Positions 37,719 to 61,174 of a stretch of DNA of 64,000 bases are shown here, in pieces. A model generated the notes under the pieces. That model worked only from the letters and a program-made list of their open reading frames with translations. It was not told the origin of the DNA and did not search any database. This DNA is from Trichinella spiralis (taxonomy: Eukaryota > Nematoda > Enoplea > Trichinellida > Trichinellidae). Each line of letters opens with the position of its first letter. Position 1 is the stretch's first letter. The stretch covers positions 19,667,081 to 19,731,080 of the forward strand of contig CM012953.1 in the NCBI GenBank assembly GCA_000181795.3. The letters run 5' to 3'. Made by a program: the position numbers and the translations under genes.

Positions 37719-38917
37719 TCATTCGTCAGATGCTTTAAAATGATCTTCATCAATGGTAGAATAAATGTGGCCTTCGCAGCACAAAAATTCAATTTCATCT
37801 CTGAAAAAGCAAACATCAAAAATCAATCAATCATTTTACAATAGAATATACCTCAACTTGCTCATAGTGACGTGTGCAAAATGTGACTTTATATCATTCA
37901 CACTGCATCCTTCGATTGTATCATTGTTGCTCAAGAATCGATAAATCTGTAAATAAAATATAATTTTTCGTATAAAAACACACCCAAAAAAACACCCACC
38001 TCCGCTCTAAGACCAGACAATCCATTGTCATAAGTCATTTTGTTGTCCGCTTGCATTTCAGAAGTACCGTAAGACATAAAAGGGGTAGCATCTTTTGGTC
38101 GATTCGACTCTTTTCTATCAGTGTTTAAACAATCCTAAATAAAACAATTTTTTAGCTCAACTGTTTTTCCTCAAGATTTGTTTAAAAAATAACAAAGCAA
38201 ACCTCAAACCTTTTCAAAAGAAAGCTTTGCTCGCAACACTTCAAGCAAGTGCACTGTCAAGTCATTCAAATCTGCCACCGTCATCATCCCAAATACCGTC
38301 AAAATTTTCTTTTTTTGAAAAGTGGTAATATTACCAAAAACTTTAACAAGTGAATTGCATTTTTTCTGCATTTCTTCTGTATTTTTGTTTTCCTTAACAA
38401 TGCAAATTACAGCTAAATACTGTATTGTAACTACCTTCACTACGTAAATTGAATGTACCTTCACCCACTGTCTCGCAGTAATAGGAGAAGAAGTCATATC
38501 ATCAATTGTGATGTCAGTATAGATGTCACCGTAAGATACGTCTCTAATAACAGCCACAATACAAACCTAAAAAAACAGATGATTAATTATAAAATAATAC
38601 GGCTAAATGAAATAATTATGAGACGGAAAATGAAAAACCTGCGAAACTTCATATGTGCCAATTCTCAAATTATCTTCTCCAGGTGACATGTTGTTTATCA
38701 TACTACAAGTCACTGGGACTATCTCTCTTTGACTCTTTCTCTATAATACCAACAGAAATGTAAAATTATGGCTAGCTAAGTAGCATGTATACTATTTCAG
38801 GCCTATCGCCACTTTGACTTGCCAGAAATCCACCAACACCACCATCAAATGATTGATCTAAAACATAAAAAAAATTTTTAATAAAACATTGTTCACAAGA
38901 TTATACATACCCATCAT
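37719..38917 (-). CDS. RPA2: Replication protein A 32 kDa subunit
   Basis: Eight exons join in frame: 38917-38911, 38857-38793, 38740-38639, 38566-38459, 38392-38210, 38134-38000, 37946-37852, 37800-37719 (258 aa; human 270). The N-terminus is Gly/Ser-rich (DQSFDGGVGGFLASQSGD), like the phosphorylated tail of RPA2. The OB-fold DBD-D covers about 40-155: REIVPVTCSM, IGTYEVSQVCIVAVIRDV, TIDDMTSSPITARQWV, KVFGNITTFQKKKILTVF and LNDLTVHLLEVL. The C-terminal winged helix ends with EGHIYSTIDEDHFKASDE, nearly identical to the human end. The protein is the middle subunit of the nuclear ssDNA-binding trimer in replication and repair. The first coding exon carries only ATGATGG, so the start is the weakest part of the model; a Met inside exon 3 is the fallback. 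Confidence 0.95.
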
Positions 38918-41349
38918 TTCTTTTAATTATGATCAAACGTTCACTTTACAAAAATCATACAAATATACAGTTGCTAATTCTGATTTTCAAGAACAAATAG
39001 AATTAAAGTGTAGTTTTATGCAATTTATTAAAGTGAAAATTAAATATGCATAAATAATTTAGCAGTTATTACGTAAAATTAAAATCCAATAAAATAAATA
39101 TATATTTAATCTATATATATTGATCATAATTAGTAGAAGTTCAATTTAGTTTAATGAATCAAAGTTATCGACATTTTTTTGTTTCTGATAAGCAATTTAT
39201 TTATTATTTTATTTAAAATGTATATACTTTTTAATTTATATTTTAAAAAAATGTTGCAATTTTATGTTATAAGTTCACATTCACTTTATTTAGAATTAAA
39301 CTTGTTGGATTTTTTACTGTGATTATTAAAAATTTGTTATTTGATAAGGTGAAATTAGAAAAAAATCGAATAGAAAATAATTTTAATTTAAAGGATTATA
39401 AAATTAAGTTAAAGTCATTCAAATCTCTTAAAGCTCATCATTGTAAGCTCATTGTCATCAGTTAAGTATGGATAAATATACCAAAGTAATTTTTAATTGC
39501 ATCACACGTAAATTAGCATCAAGATATTTTGTCGTTTATTGAAAATGACTTAATTGAAATTGTTGAGTATAAGAAAATAATTGTAACTGAAATGTTGTTA
39601 AAAAGCGGCTTTACTATGTTTATTTGATTTTTGTCTTGTTTTCCTCGTCTCCTCATATACTGTTTTTTAATATATTTTTTCTGTTGTATTTTCCATTTTG
39701 TTTAGTATTAAATAAATGAATCTGCAATAATCAATTATAATATTTGGAATGGATAACATCTGTCAACAGTTTTGTATGTTTATTTGAAATAATGCAGTGA
39801 ATCGAATACAAATAGTTGTACTTTTACCTGAGTTGATGTGATTTTCAATTATGAAAAGAACTGAATAATATATAAAGATACTATTTTTTAATAATGATTC
39901 TTTAATTTTTAATAAATTTATATTTATAAATAAATAAATACAATGTATAGGTTTAAAAACGAATGGGAAATGGAAAATTTTTAAAATATGAACTTTTAAA
40001 AATTATGAAAATAATTTTAGCTTTATATATTGTTTTAATCGAAATGGAATTATCTTAACTATCCAAAGTAAACAGTGAACTCTTTGTTCTGAAATTAACG
40101 AAATCATTTTCGTGGTACTAATTACACATTACATGAAGAATATAAAGTGGAGTAATTTTACGTGCAAGAATATGCATTCTTTTTTCATTTTGAAAGCATC
40201 TTTTCAAAGCTGTTTGATAAGAATAACTTTTGAAATTGCAGAACAACAATAAAATCGCACAAATTGCGTTATAGGTCTATTAAAAGTGAAAAGAATGCTT
40301 GTTAGAATGCTTCAAGGAAATGACAACTGCTGTTTGACTAGATAATTAATTTGTTTAAGCAAAGCAGAATGTTGGCTTTCTATACTGCGACAATTGGCAA
40401 ATTGATAAGTAACATCATTGTATGAAATACACTGCTAAAAATGGACTCGTTCAAATTTATTAAATGTAAAAAAAGTTCCAATTAATAAACTTGCCGAAAG
40501 AAATGAAGTTCTACATGATTTATTCAAATTCATAAATTAAGAAAATACGATAAACTTTTCATATAAGTAAATTTTAATGAAATTTTGAAAAAGAAAGAAA
40601 GAAAATATTATCCAAATAAAAATAAGCAAAATGAATCATTTATAAAAAAACAAAGAAGTTATATATTTTTTTATTAACAGAATTATGCAAACATTGCGAA
40701 CAAAATGTTGCCAATGTTCAGTTAGATTTTTACTGCAATGTGTCAAGACTATATGAAAGCAAGTGGTGATAACAAATTAAAGTAAATGTTAGTCAAATAT
40801 TACTTTTTGTTTTGATTTCAGTTACTTCAATTTTTAAGCCAATCACATTACAACGATGCTAATTGAAAAGTTAAATAAAAATGTATAAATCATTTTCAAC
40901 ATTTTCTTAAAAATGATTTATCATAGACTAAAAGCTGCTAATGTAATTTTTATGAAATTTAAATAATAATTTGGAAAACAAAAACCATTGATTCCACAGT
41001 TTAAAGTGTAAATTATAATGTAAACAAATGTACACGGTAATAGAATGCATATGTTTGAATATTAATTGAAATATTCAGAAGGGCCATTGATGTTGATGAC
41101 TGCACATTCACTTCCTTTATTGTTATTCATACTTCCGACATATTAACGTTCGTTATGAAGTTTTTTTTTCTTTCTTCTTAAAACTGAAAACTCGTTCATC
41201 ATTTTGCTTGGTTAGTGTAAGAAATAATCCGATTTGAAACGTGCTTTATTTTTTTTGATATTCAATCATTTGTAACAATTATTACAGATAATATTGAATT
41301 TCTGAAAGAAAAAAAAGAAGAAATTACCGAAAATATACCGATCGCTGAC
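38918..41349. other. Divergent region between RPA2 and the tetraspanin
   Basis: About 2.4 kb of A+T-rich DNA. The first recognised tetraspanin exon begins at 41288 after ATTATTACAG and is open from there, but has no ATG in any frame until 41350. Nothing else was recognised. An upstream tetraspanin exon cannot be excluded. Confidence 0.5.
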
Positions 41350-44300
41350 ATGAATCAACAAAGACGTGGTACAATTGCGACGGTCAGAAGTTTGGAAAAA
41401 CGCCAAAGCATTAATTCATCACGAAGATGCAGTTCTAGGTAAATAAATTAAATAAAATATATGCACAATTTCCTATTCATTCATTCATTCAACAAAATTA
41501 AAATTTTCATCCTCTATCTTTATTAAACATTTTCAAATTGTAGTATTTTCTTTTTATTATTTACTCAATTTTTTGTTTTTCATAACGTTTTTTTTAATTT
41601 TATAATTTTTTTTCTAAAATAAAAATCATTTTTAAATGTAACAAAGTTGATGTTGTACATTTGCAAAAATTGATAACCATAGCAATGAAATACTGTTATT
41701 AATTAATCGTTGAACTTTGATAGGCTATAGGTATAGCTCAGTTCAGTGATTTTCTAAAACGTTGCAGATATGTAAAATAAAAATGTGAAAAGCAAGAAAT
41801 ATGAAAAATTTGTTGAAATCAAATCAGCAAAATGTTGAAATGTTATTCAGTTGCTGCTAATGTTTTATTGTATTTTTATTCATGTACATTTTTGTAATAA
41901 TAATTTCAAAAATAGCAATTCAAATTTGGCTCTTCTAAGTAATAAATTATAGATAATTATACATGTCGATCAGCTAGCTATTATGCACCTGTTAGAATCT
42001 GCTATAGTAATGTAGCTGATATATTTTAAAGGAAGTTGGATGTGAAATTTAAAAAGTTATATGTTAAATGAACTGACAGCTAAAAATAATTTGTTTACGT
42101 TTCAAATTTTTTAACAAACTGATACTTATTCAATAAATATCGATGATTTTTTCAACTGATATTAATAAGTAAAGCATTTTTCAGTGTTTATTATTTTAGC
42201 ATCGCGCATCTATAAATATATTTTGATTGCTTTTAAAAAATAAAAAACAATTTTTACGTTATTTTCGTTTTAATAATTTTGATCATTTTGCACTGCACTA
42301 ACTCGGTTCTTATTGAATTAATTTAATTCAAAGTATAATGTAAACTGTACTTTAAATAATTAAAATTTCTTTTTCTCCTGTTATCTGAAAAAAATGTTCT
42401 TTTACTAAAATGAAATAAACAGATGAATATTAGAATAAAATAGAAAACTGAATGAAAATTATTATAAATTAGAAATCAGAACTGCCATTGGGAAAACAAA
42501 TTTCATTTAGGAATATTCATTATAATTTGTATTATACTAAATTTATAAATAAAAATAAATTCTAATTGCTTAAAATATTTTGTGAAAAAGCTATTCACTT
42601 CATTAAAGTTTAACTACGTTATAAATTTTATAATTTATGTTTATTCAAATGAATTTTATGAATTAGGATATTTTTATGAATGACTTTATTTAAATATTTC
42701 GACATCAATGATCAATATTCACTATTGTTTTTAAGAGAAAAAAGCTTCATGAAATGTAGTTGATTAATTCGAGAGTAAATTTCTCAAGAGTAATATGGTA
42801 GGCTTTTTTTTGCTATGACAATCTCTGTGTTGCTATGACAATATATGCTGCTATGGCACTCTGTGTTACCATGGCAATTGTAGTCAACAATAAAATTTGT
42901 AGTATGGGTATTATGTAAAAATAAAAGATAGCATAGCCATGATAAACAACATAGCAAGATTATATGAAGTTATTTTTATCGTGTGAGTTTCTAGTTTCAA
43001 AGTGAAGTTGCTCCAAAAATATTAATTCAGAAGAACAGTACTATTTAAAAATAACAGGCAGCTTTTTCAAATAAAAAATGGGTTCTTTTTACTTATAAAA
43101 ATAATTTAATTTACTTAAGTAAGGATAAAGAGCATTAAATGACAATGCTAAACTGCTGTTTTATGCTTTGTTATATTACAAAACTTCCTGTAAGTATGAT
43201 ACATACCATTAATCTTGAACATCATTTACTATGACCTTTTGTCCAGTCAAATAAACAGTATTTACTGTAACTGTTAAATAAACTGTAACCGTAAATTTAT
43301 CTTCCTGTTCGATTCTTTTTTAAGGTTAATGATCTTGAAATTTTCATAGAATAAATTTGAACAGCACAATTTATGCAACTGTTTTATTTAATTTTTGGAA
43401 TCAAAATCATACAAGTTCATGAGCAAGTGAAATTTCCGTTAGCGCTTGTATGAAAACAGTTTGGAAAGATTTTTTGTGATGCAGTAAGAAGCTTGAAATA
43501 CTTTTTGAACCTCATACGGTGTGCTTGACTGGATCTTCTTAAGCTTCTGTTACTGATGTAAGTTTTAGAATTTCGAAAAAATTTATATATGTATATATTT
43601 TTAAACTACTTCTGAGATTTAATGTTATTTCGAAATCTACTGATTGTGATACGTTTTAATAATATATTTTTGATTGCATGAAATTTGATCTTATTTGTGG
43701 TTGATATCTTGTGGCATCTGTTTATATTGATAAATATATTTGTTGAATCAAATTGAATATGGGAAATATATTTAAATTTGTGTTTGTTGGAAAATACGTT
43801 ATGGGCTATGTAGTGAAAGAATTTTTTTCTTGTTGGTTGGTTCAGAATGTTAGATTTTTTCATATTTTGCGCTTTGTGTGCACGTATATGAGATAGTATA
43901 AAATTGATGTATGATTAAATGTTTATTTGATATGAAATTGTGTTGATAAATAATTATTAAAGGTTTGTTTAAAATTTGTTACTTTTATGAGTTGGTTTTT
44001 ATTTCACCATATGGCACAGTTTTATCAATTGAAAGTGTTATGGAAAGCTGTTAAAAAATGTCCTTAATCACCTACGTATTAATCATTGTTGAGAATTTAG
44101 TAACTTGAAATTAATTGTCGGAGATTGCTTTTAAGATATTTTTTTTCCGTGTTGATTAATTGCATAATTGGTGATGTACAATTTTAGACGATTATCCAGC
44201 ATGCAAAGAAACAGGTCAGCTTCGTACACTCCGAATGCTCAGTTTGCGTTGAAACGACGACCTATAGCGGACGTTAGAGCGTTGCCTACAAAGTTGAATT

Positions 44301-46233
44301 TGACTGATCCAGAAGCGCTTTCTCAACCTGCACACACTAAATTCATGACTCAAACAAATCGAACTGCCTTGATCAAATATTGCATTTTTGCGTTCAATCT
44401 TATTTTCATTGTAAGTATTTGAAATTTATGTGGGGTGGGAGTTTATTTTGTTTATTTTTTAAATAAAACAAATTGTCCATATACTTTTATTGTTATATTG
44501 CTTGTATATAACTTTTGCTATAGATTGTTGGATTTGGCCTTGTTTGTCTTGGTGTTTTTCTTAAAGCTGACGAGAGATTCCGTGATTTTCTCAGCGAAAA
44601 ATACCGCAATGTTGCCGTCCAATATGATGTTCTCTACATCGGTGCCTACTTGTTGATTGTAATTGGTTTTCTAATGATAATTGTTAGCTTTTTTGGATGT
44701 TGTGGTTCAATACGACTTCACCGTTGCTTGCTGATTTCAGTAAGTATAAATGTCGTTTTAGAATTTACATTTTCTTTCTGAAAACTGCATTATTTTTTTT
44801 GCATTTTGGACACTTAACTTCATTCATAAGCTTCAGTTGTAATTAGGATGCATGATATGATTAAATTCAAACATTAGTTATATATTTTGTCTTATATTGT
44901 TGCTCAAAACCGTTTTCTCATTGATCAATAATAAATTCTTCGCGATATTTATGCAATTTAACGCCAGCATAAATAATCTGTGTTAAAAGTATCAACAACT
45001 TTTTAAAGTTTAATTTTAAACTTGTTTAATGTCTAAAAATGGTGGTGGTCAAATTATTGAAAATTGTTCAATTGAATAACTAGTTGAAGCGTGAAATGAT
45101 TTATGGTTTACGCGTGTGTTTGTTTTTTTCTTGTTATTTTCAATTTTAAGGGTGTTATAATATATTGAATGAGCATGTCCGACGTTTGCATAAGTTGTGT
45201 TTCTGTACGATTTTCATTTAATCTTGGAAGTAAAATTTTTTTATATAGCTTTCATATTGTTTTCTTTCTTATAATTGGTGTATAAATATATTGAATCTCA
45301 AACAATTTCTATTTTTCAACAAGTATAAAATAGATTTTTATTGTTGCATATTTTTAGTATTTCATCTGTTTGGCCGTGCTATTTGTTACTCAGCTTTCTG
45401 TTGGTACTGTTCTATATATTAAAAGAGATTCGGTAAGAATGAATGAATGAATACGGTAAGAATATTAATAATTTTAAAATATCGAACAATTGATGTTTAG
45501 ATTGAAAATGAGCTTGGCGAAACCCTTGATTATATGGTGAGTAAGTATTATCAAGGACCATCCATTGTCCAAGAAGCGTTGGAAGCATTGCACAAAGCGG
45601 TAATTTATTGGCCAAGATGTGTTATGTTATGTTCCATGTTAAATTGATTTTACTTGTAAATATAGTTTCGTTGCTGCGGCAGCTCAGGTTGTAGTGACTT
45701 TGATCAGCTGAATTTGCGAAGACCTCGAAGCTGTGATGCAGAATGTGAAGTGAGCTTTGATTTTTGTTTATTTCTGTATTATTCCGTACATACACATAAT
45801 TTTACTGACGAAAATGAGAAAAACAACGTCAGATTTTACATTTATTTATATATAGGTTTTTTTATTTATAATTGAATCTGCTAAAGGCAGTTTTACAACG
45901 CATATTATATTTAAATAAATTTTTATAAAGAAGATTGTAATCACGTGTTTGAATGTTTGAAATTTGATTTTAGGGCTGTCGATTACGGATGTTTCGAGCA
46001 CTTCGAGATTCATTTACTGTTTTAAGTGTTGTGTTTGCTTTTGTTCTGCTAGCCGAGGTATAAATTGGTATTATTGGAACAATGTTTATGATATTAATGA
46101 ATTGTTTGTTTCATAGATTTTTGGCATGATCTTAGCGATGTATTTAGCATGCGTTACTGTACCCGAAAGAGCACCACCATCTCGTTCGAGCAGCAAGAGA
46201 AGAATTGAACACAAAATGTTGTCACATAAATAA
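41350..46233 (+). CDS. Tetraspanin with long basic N-terminal tail
   Basis: Eight exons join in frame: 41350-41438 (exon open from 41288), 44188-44410, 44524-44739, 45358-45432, 45501-45599, 45666-45749, 45974-46057, 46117-46233 (328 aa). A cytoplasmic tail of about 87 residues rich in Arg, Ser and Gln (KRQSINSSRRCSS, RNRSASYTPNAQFALKRRP) precedes four membrane segments: about 88-116, 140-166 (ending in the GCCGS motif), 172-196 (LAVLFVTQLSVGTVLYI) and 273-302. The large extracellular loop (about 198-272) carries FRCCGSSGC at 235-243, PRSC, and further Cys in CDAECEGC, six in all, which defines the family. Ordinary tetraspanins have tails of some 10-20 residues, so the N-tail is unusual. Tetraspanins organise membrane protein complexes. 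The specific partner is unknown, and I could not place it in a subfamily. Confidence 0.88.
41439..44187 (+). other. First long intron of the tetraspanin gene (2.75 kb)
   Basis: Bounded by GTAAAT and ATTTTAG. It joins codon AG|A (Arg) in frame. A+T-rich with no nested exon recognised. It holds a cluster of X-box-like motifs at 42810-42878. Confidence 0.7.
42810..42878. promoter_or_regulatory. Cluster of four RFX X-box-like motifs
   Basis: Four imperfect copies of a 14-base inverted-repeat motif lie 18-20 bases apart: TTGCTATGACAAT (42810), GTTGCTATGACAAT (42829), GCTGCTATGGCACT (42847) and GTTACCATGGCAAT (42865). The last differs from the X-box consensus GTTNCCATGGNAAC, bound by RFX factors such as DAF-19, only at its final base. 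Position inside an intron fits an enhancer, but a simple tandem repeat is an equally valid reading. Confidence 0.4.
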
Positions 46234-49200
46234 AATATCACTGCAGACTAATTTTTAGTAGCTTTTCGCTTGTTTTTCTTTAAAAATCAAAACTCATTTT
46301 ACTGTTCATTCGAAATATTGTTATTCATATTTTAATATACGATGCAGATCTGAACAGTTGGATTGTGTTTTCTTTCTCTTTGCTTTAGCTCAGCTTCGGC
46401 CGCGGTGCTTTTCTTTTCTGCTTTCTCTACTCTCACCTAGCGATGCTCAACCCTAATCTACTATCATTACAACATTTCCCTAACCAAAAGCAGTTTGATG
46501 TTTACTTATTATTATTATTATTTACTTACCGTATTTATTGTGCTTGTTATTAGGTTTTTATTTTTAACATCCGGTTTTCGCCTTGACGTTGACTTTGTGT
46601 GAGCAGAGTACAAATTTTGAAAATTTACATAAATTAAGTTCTTATTATTTTTCTGCCAAACTGTTATGTGATTCAATAATGTTCCACTTCCTGCCAGCAT
46701 TTTTCCACAACAGTATTATGAAATAAAAGATGTTTTTAGCAGTTTTTTTATATTAACAATTTTAATGAAAAGCACTTATTTATTTGAATAGAATTTGGTT
46801 TTACACTCGCCATTCTTCATCATTTCAACACATCACATGAACATAATTTTGTCATGCATAATGATCCTGTCAAGTATCAAGTGCACACTCTCTTTCGAGT
46901 AATTATTAGTGAAAGAATTTTGATTGGGCTGAAAATGCATATTGGCGCTATTCTTTTTGCTCTTTGAAATGTGATCAATTTTTTCATAACTGACGCATAA
47001 ATCAAAGCGTCCGTGTTGGAAAATTGAATCAACGTTGCGTCAAATATTGCAGAAGTAATAAAATTTCTTAAGTTGAAAAAGAAGAAAAACTCACTATTTT
47101 TATGCTCAAGTTGATCATAAACAAAAGTGATAAATTTTTCAAATTTGCTTTAACGTTTTTCAAAAGTTATTTTTAAATCTCTTTCAAAGTACAAAGAAAG
47201 ATGAAATAAAACTTTTAAAAACAAGTAAATATTTTTTCAATTTTTATTTCAATAATTTAAGGAAAACTTTTATATAACAAAATAAAATGGTGATAATAAA
47301 TGAATTGCATGCATGAACAGACTGTGTAATTGTGAGAAATAATTTTATTTTCACGTTCAATAATTCCGAATTATTATTATTTTTTTTATTATTGGAATTT
47401 TCATCATTATTAGAGTGGACAAAGTCGTTGCATGTGCTTAAAACACTGCAGTGAACTGTTGCAATGAATCAAAATATTTTTTTATTTATTGAAAATTGAA
47501 GATTAATAAAGCATTAATATAATTGTATTCATTATGCACATTTGTTTTCAAATTTCAAGTTACAAAAGATGTGCTGCTGAATAAGAAATATTTATACAAC
47601 AACAATATGTAAAAATCATCTTCAATAACTATCAACTACATATAGAGAATATGAAAAGCGTGCTATGTTGAAAACCAAGTTTTGAATTTGAACCAAGTTG
47701 AAAAATAAATTTATCTCGTATTTTTAGGTGCATCCTTTTTTAAAAAAAAATTTCATCAAACTGCTGCTTAGCCAAAAATGATAGATTCTAATTTTGAAAA
47801 TGCGTTTTTTAGTATATATTTTTTCTGTTCCTTTAATTTTGATGTGAATTTCGCTGGTTGAGCTTATATTCATTTATATTAAAATAATGAATTTACTTTG
47901 AATTGAAATTTCACTTTTTTAATCAAGAAATAAAAATTTCACTAGCAGATTCTGTACTTTTTGAATATTGTAATTTTGACAGTAACACAGCGACGAAAAT
48001 CAGGTTTGACTTTATTATGATCGATTGCCTTTTTTGTCAGCAATTTTCAATTTCTTTTGGTCATTAATTATTTATCAAAAATTTTGTATGATAATGCATC
48101 AAAGTGACTTTTGTGTTAAACTCAGATCAGATTAAAAAACAGAATAAAATTTTAAATTAATCAATGTCTTTTACGGATATACAGAAAATTTTGAATTTAA
48201 TGTACAAAAGTGTATTTTCTGTTTTCAACTTGAAATATTTTATATTTTCTATAATTATTCACTGTACCATTTCTGAATTAGTACAATTTGCACAACTTTT
48301 TATCATTCGCATGCAACTGATTTGTGGGCAAACTGGAATTTCTGCCGAATTTGCCTGTTTATCCGTAGTTGCAATTTATTCATTGTTCGCTTCAGTTGTT
48401 GATTTGAAAGTTTATGGACTATTTTCTGAGGACTGGTGAAATTTTTGTTTTCGAATATTTTAGTAAAATGTTTTATTTTATTACTATTAAAAATTGCAAT
48501 AGATAAAATTACGAATGATAAAGTTATGAAGTTCGAAGTGATTACGTATATGTACAAAGATTGTTATAAAATCGAAAAGGGAAAAATACTGCTCATGATC
48601 GTCGAATGAGTACATTTTACAACTGTTACAGATCGTTGTTTATTTGTATTTTCAAAAGTAACGACAAGTTGTATCTCTTTGTGAAGCATGGAAACAAACG
48701 ATCAGGTAGAAAATGTAAATTTTGAATTTTGAAAAAAAATACGTGAAAAACATGAAATCAAATACTGATGCTGAGAAGTTGCTTAGTTGGTGACTTTTTT
48801 ATTATTTTATTTCAGTTAGTTATGTATTTTATTAGATTTATTGGAAGTTGGAAAAGAGAAATTCACCAATGCATGGTCTTCATCAAACGACCAATAAAAT
48901 TTGAAATAAAGGAATGAAGCGAGCAGCCAATGAATTGCAACCTCGGCAAAATAGGAGGAGTTTGCAGAAATTCAGACAAAATTAATATTCGTTGGCAAAA
49001 AAATTGAAACGATGCAAAGTTTACGTGATAAATAAATAAATAAATAAATACGCTTAGATGAATTTGAAAATGAAATGAACATTTTGTTGCCGTTTTGCAA
49101 AATTTGAATAAGAATTGAGAAATTCTATGCGCTGATATTGGTTGGACCGTTTGAAAAATGACACATGTGAAAATATGATCACTGAGAGATTTGTTTAAAA

Positions 49201-49719
49201 AAGGAATTTCAACTTGAAAATTGAAAATACTGTACTTACTGTGGTATAGATTGTTTGTGCTCCAGTGCGGCGATTGGCAGTAGGTGTTGACGTTGTTTTG
49301 AATACCCGGTGTGGTCGGTCACTGTGTTTTGACGGATCAAAGTGGAATAGTAATTAGTTAGTTAGTTAGTGTTAATAATTTTTGTCGATACATTTTGTTT
49401 TGTTTTGTTTTTTTGTTACCAGTTTTGCATGAATGACAAATTATTATTTTTTATGTATGAAAATAGTTGAAACAAGGAGCACCGTTTTTCATTATATATA
49501 TATATGTATGTATTTTTTTCAGAACGTCTAGACGTCGAATAGACTGGAAGGTTGGTTTGTGGTGATCGATGAGTGTTAGTCTTGTTGGTTGGTACTTTTA
49601 CGTTCACTTTGTAGATGGAATCTTTTGATTAAAAAAATTCCAGTTTTTGTCACTGTTGTTATTTTAATTTATATATTATTATTATTATTATTATTGCCTT
49701 GTTTTATTGTGTTTTGTAG
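46234..49719. other. Region between tetraspanin and FOXK coding start
   Basis: About 3.5 kb. A G+C-richer patch at about 46380-46460 (contains CGGCCGCGG) lies just past the tetraspanin stop and is unexplained. A possible FOXK first coding exon is at 48688-48705. The 91-codon frame at 48164-48439 has no recognisable domain. A short (AAAT)n repeat is at about 49030-49050. No other gene was seen. Confidence 0.5.
48688..48705 (+). other. Candidate extra 5' coding exon of FOXK
   Basis: ATGGAAACAAACGATCAG followed by GTAGAA reads METNDQ and would join in phase 0 to the open frame that starts after TTGTAG at 49719 (TVVGVNIAEQ, then the Met at 49753). It is short, so chance is possible; only transcript data could decide. 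Confidence 0.25.
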
Positions 49720-49752
49720 ACTGTTGTTGGAGTGAATATTGCCGAGCAGGCG

Positions 49753-60787
<11,035 letters not shown>

Positions 60788-60862
60788 CTGTGAATGAAGA
60801 CTGACTAGTATTTCATGCATCTGCATTTTATTTATATTGACTGTATCTATATACATACATAC

Positions 60863-60863
<1 letters not shown>

Positions 60864-60894
<31 letters not shown>
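60864..60894. repeat. (TA)n microsatellite
   Basis: About 15 TA repeats roughly 80 bases after the FOXK stop codon, probably in its 3' untranslated region. Confidence 0.95.
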
Positions 60895-60896
<2 letters not shown>

Positions 60897-61074
60897 TATT
60901 ATTTACATTTTATTTTCTGTTTTGGTGTTTTGTATTTTATTCTTCTTTTCTGCTGTAGTTATTATTCATAGTTTGGGAACAATTTTTTTCTTGCTCTATA
61001 GTTAATATTATAATTATTATTATTATTTGCGTTGAACTTTTTTTCCTTTCTGTAGTCATTTTTCTGTTTGTATA

Positions 61075-61174
61075 TTCTACCTAGATATCAACTTATCTAC
61101 CTATCAGTTTACCTATCTATCTACCTATTCAACTAAAAATATTTTTATTCACCTATCTACCTACCTACCTACCT
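61075..61174. repeat. CTAC/CTAT tetranucleotide repeat
   Basis: Degenerate CTAC and CTAT units over about 100 bases, purest at 61150-61174. Confidence 0.85.

Noticed and set aside
48164-48557. Overlapping 91- and 84-codon frames on opposite strands
   Set aside because: No domain, no splice partners and ordinary A+T-rich composition; neither strand is favoured.
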